Below, piece by piece: positions 62,997 to 64,000 of a stretch of DNA of 64,000 nucleotides. The notes under the pieces were generated by a model, which worked only from the letters and a program-made list of their open reading frames with translations, had not been told where the DNA came from and made no database searches. The stretch lies in NCBI GenBank assembly GCA_036338435.1, contig JAYZCG010000046.1, positions 1 through 64,000 on the forward strand, given 5' to 3'. Every line of letters starts with the position of its first letter. The first letter of the stretch is position 1. A program made the translations under genes and the position numbers. Source of the stretch: JAPYTY01 sp036338435 (GTDB lineage Bacteria > Acidobacteriota > UBA6911 > RPQK01 > JADFOI01).

Positions 62997-64000
62997 CTAC
63001 CTTCCAAAATGCTTACTCAAATAACTCACGATCTCGTCTATATCTTGACTTCCCGGCTCCATCATCCCCAAAACGACAACTTCCCATTCCGCCTCCTCCA
63101 GCCGCTGTTTCAAAACGACTTGGAGACTATGACAGGCGGAACATTGGGCCAGCACTAATTCTCTACCCTGATCGAGTGGAAACTCAGCAGCCTCCTCGAC
63201 TGCAACCTGTTGATTTGTAATGATCTGTTCCTCCTTGCCAGTAGACAGCAAGCCTTTCTTAAAAGGATCCAGCATAGGGAGATTGTCGCGATCAATAAAA
63301 CTCCCAGCGTAAACCACCTGCTCAATCGATCTGGAATTGCTTATGTCCTCTAGAGGATTATTGGTCAGAATCAGAAGATCTGCGATTTTGCCCACTTCTA
63401 CCGTTCCAAGATCGCTCTCCTTGCCTAGATACTCAGCGGCCTTACGGGAAGCTGCTACAATAACATCCATGGGCTTCATACCCGCTCGTACCAGATGCTC
63501 CAATTCACGGTGAATGTCAAATCCATAGAACATGCGATGTGGAGCACCCGTGGAATCTGTTCCTACCAGGATGTTTACGCCCATGTCGTAGAGAACCTTG
63601 ACCGTCCGCAATCGAATTTCATAGCTGTGGCGGGAATTTTCTAAACGAGACATTAGTCGCGTGCGAACAGCAGGATCTTTGATCATGTTCCGGTAGACTG
63701 ATGGAACACTTTTAAGCACATCGGGGTCAGACCAGATTTCAGGGTTGTCGAATAATTTCGCCGTTGATTCCACGTTATTCAGGTCGGGAAGCCAAGACGC
63801 GTTCCTCCGGACGATCATCCGAGCTACGTCACTCTCCGAAGTGAGTTCTTCGGAAAAGCCGTGCGCCAGTAGATCAACGCCTCCCTTTAGGGCATCCCGC
63901 ACATCTGAAAGTCGACTAGCATGAGTGTACACCTTCATGCCTTGGCGATGGGCTTCGTCTACCAAAGTGGTATACGTTTCTAAAGTCATCCGTGGATAAC
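62997..64000 (-). CDS. Amidohydrolase with a C-terminal cytochrome c domain (5' end outside window)
   Basis: The frame is open to the right edge, so the N terminus is missing; the ATG at 63989 lies in mid-domain. Visible parts are YTHAS and LLAHGFSEEL (metal histidines), VGTDSTGAPHRM with the catalytic aspartate, and LGTVEVGKIADLLIL, the amidohydrolase tail. After a linker rich in Gln/Glu the last 55 residues contain CSACHS (CxxCH; 63143-63129) and EWEVVVLGM, then EIVSYLSKHFG. This matches the cytochrome domain of the gene at 62197. An exported redox-linked hydrolase is inferred; the signal peptide is not visible. Confidence 0.8.
   Translation of the reverse strand, partial: YPRMTLETYTTLVDEAHRQGMKVYTHASRLSDVRDALKGGVDLLAHGFSEELTSESDVARMIVRRNASWLPDLNNVESTAKLFDNPEIWSDPDVLKSVPSVYRNMIKDPAVRTRLMSRLENSRHSYEIRLRTVKVLYDMGVNILVGTDSTGAPHRMFYGFDIHRELEHLVRAGMKPMDVIVAASRKAAEYLGKESDLGTVEVGKIADLLILTNNPLEDISNSRSIEQVVYAGSFIDRDNLPMLDPFKKGLLSTGKEEQIITNQQVAVEEAAEFPLDQGRELVLAQCSACHSLQVVLKQRLEEAEWEVVVLGMMEPGSQDIDEIVSYLSKHFGR

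Noticed and set aside
1..64000. tRNA, rRNA, CRISPR arrays, insertion sequences, integrases or phage genes
   Set aside because: I looked for T-loop-like sequences, regular direct repeats, transposase motifs and phage proteins and saw none that could be supported by eye; a dedicated scan would be decisive.

Overview
The window is a dense bacterial chromosome segment of moderate GC content (about half, judged by eye). It carries roughly 60 protein genes in short runs on both strands. I see no rRNA, tRNA, CRISPR array, insertion sequence or phage gene. The gene set points to a Gram-negative (diderm), respiring, free-living heterotroph. It has ETF-ubiquinone oxidoreductase, haem A synthesis (ctaA, ctaB), LutABC lactate oxidation, lipoproteins, Tat and Sec exported enzymes, bactofilin and an RpoH-type sigma factor. 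Haem is apparently made by the coproporphyrin-dependent route (CpfC/HemH plus ChdC/HemQ). The combination resembles environmental Acidobacteriota or neighbouring phyla, but this is inference and no marker gene here settles it.

Layout. 0-14 kb is housekeeping: folC-accD (minus), then an unusual CPBP-like membrane protein fused to a beta-propeller, xseA-xseB-ispA-tlyA, an opposing nucleosidase gene, nrdR-thiL, two exported TPR proteins (one with an HEYLH metalloprotease motif), rnc and a CPBP protease. 14-19 kb holds several unknown or weakly known genes, a queC interrupted by one in-frame amber codon, and a bactofilin/methyltransferase pair. 19-25.5 kb holds cstA, a HAD hydrolase, ETF-QO, efp, and a DUF420 (CtaM-like) plus ABC-2 permease pair. 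25.6-34 kb is an accessory block of exported or divergent enzymes: an amidohydrolase, a decarboxylating dehydrogenase, a threonine dehydratase-like enzyme, a deacetylase-fold protein without its metal histidines, an alpha/beta hydrolase and a remote asparaginase relative. 34-42 kb is nadA, then a haem island (hemH-hemQ-hemL-flavin reductase on plus; ABC ATPase, ctaB, ctaA on minus). 43-51 kb holds a three-domain acyl-activating/ACP/acyltransferase fusion and a six-gene minus-strand operon lutA-lutB-lutC-SDR-PTPS/QueD-SDR. 51-58 kb holds a TlpA lipoprotein, threonine synthase, an RpoH-like sigma factor, queA, an MFS exporter and a TPR lipoprotein. 58.5-64 kb is a catabolic-looking exported cluster: a Tat-type alpha/beta hydrolase, an amidohydrolase, a c-type cytochrome joined to a Dabb barrel, and an amidohydrolase with a C-terminal cytochrome c domain that runs off the right edge.

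Most notable: (1) two adjacent genes at the right end share the same small CxxCH domain, one on a Dabb barrel and one on an amidohydrolase, suggesting periplasmic chemistry coupled to electron transfer; (2) a pterin-type module (PTPS plus a PTR1/FolM-like reductase plus a second SDR) is packed into the lactate-utilisation operon; (3) queC is otherwise intact but has an amber codon beside an AT-rich stretch; (4) several enzymes keep their fold but have lost catalytic residues; (5) the cytochrome oxidase assembly genes are split into two blocks about 14 kb apart.
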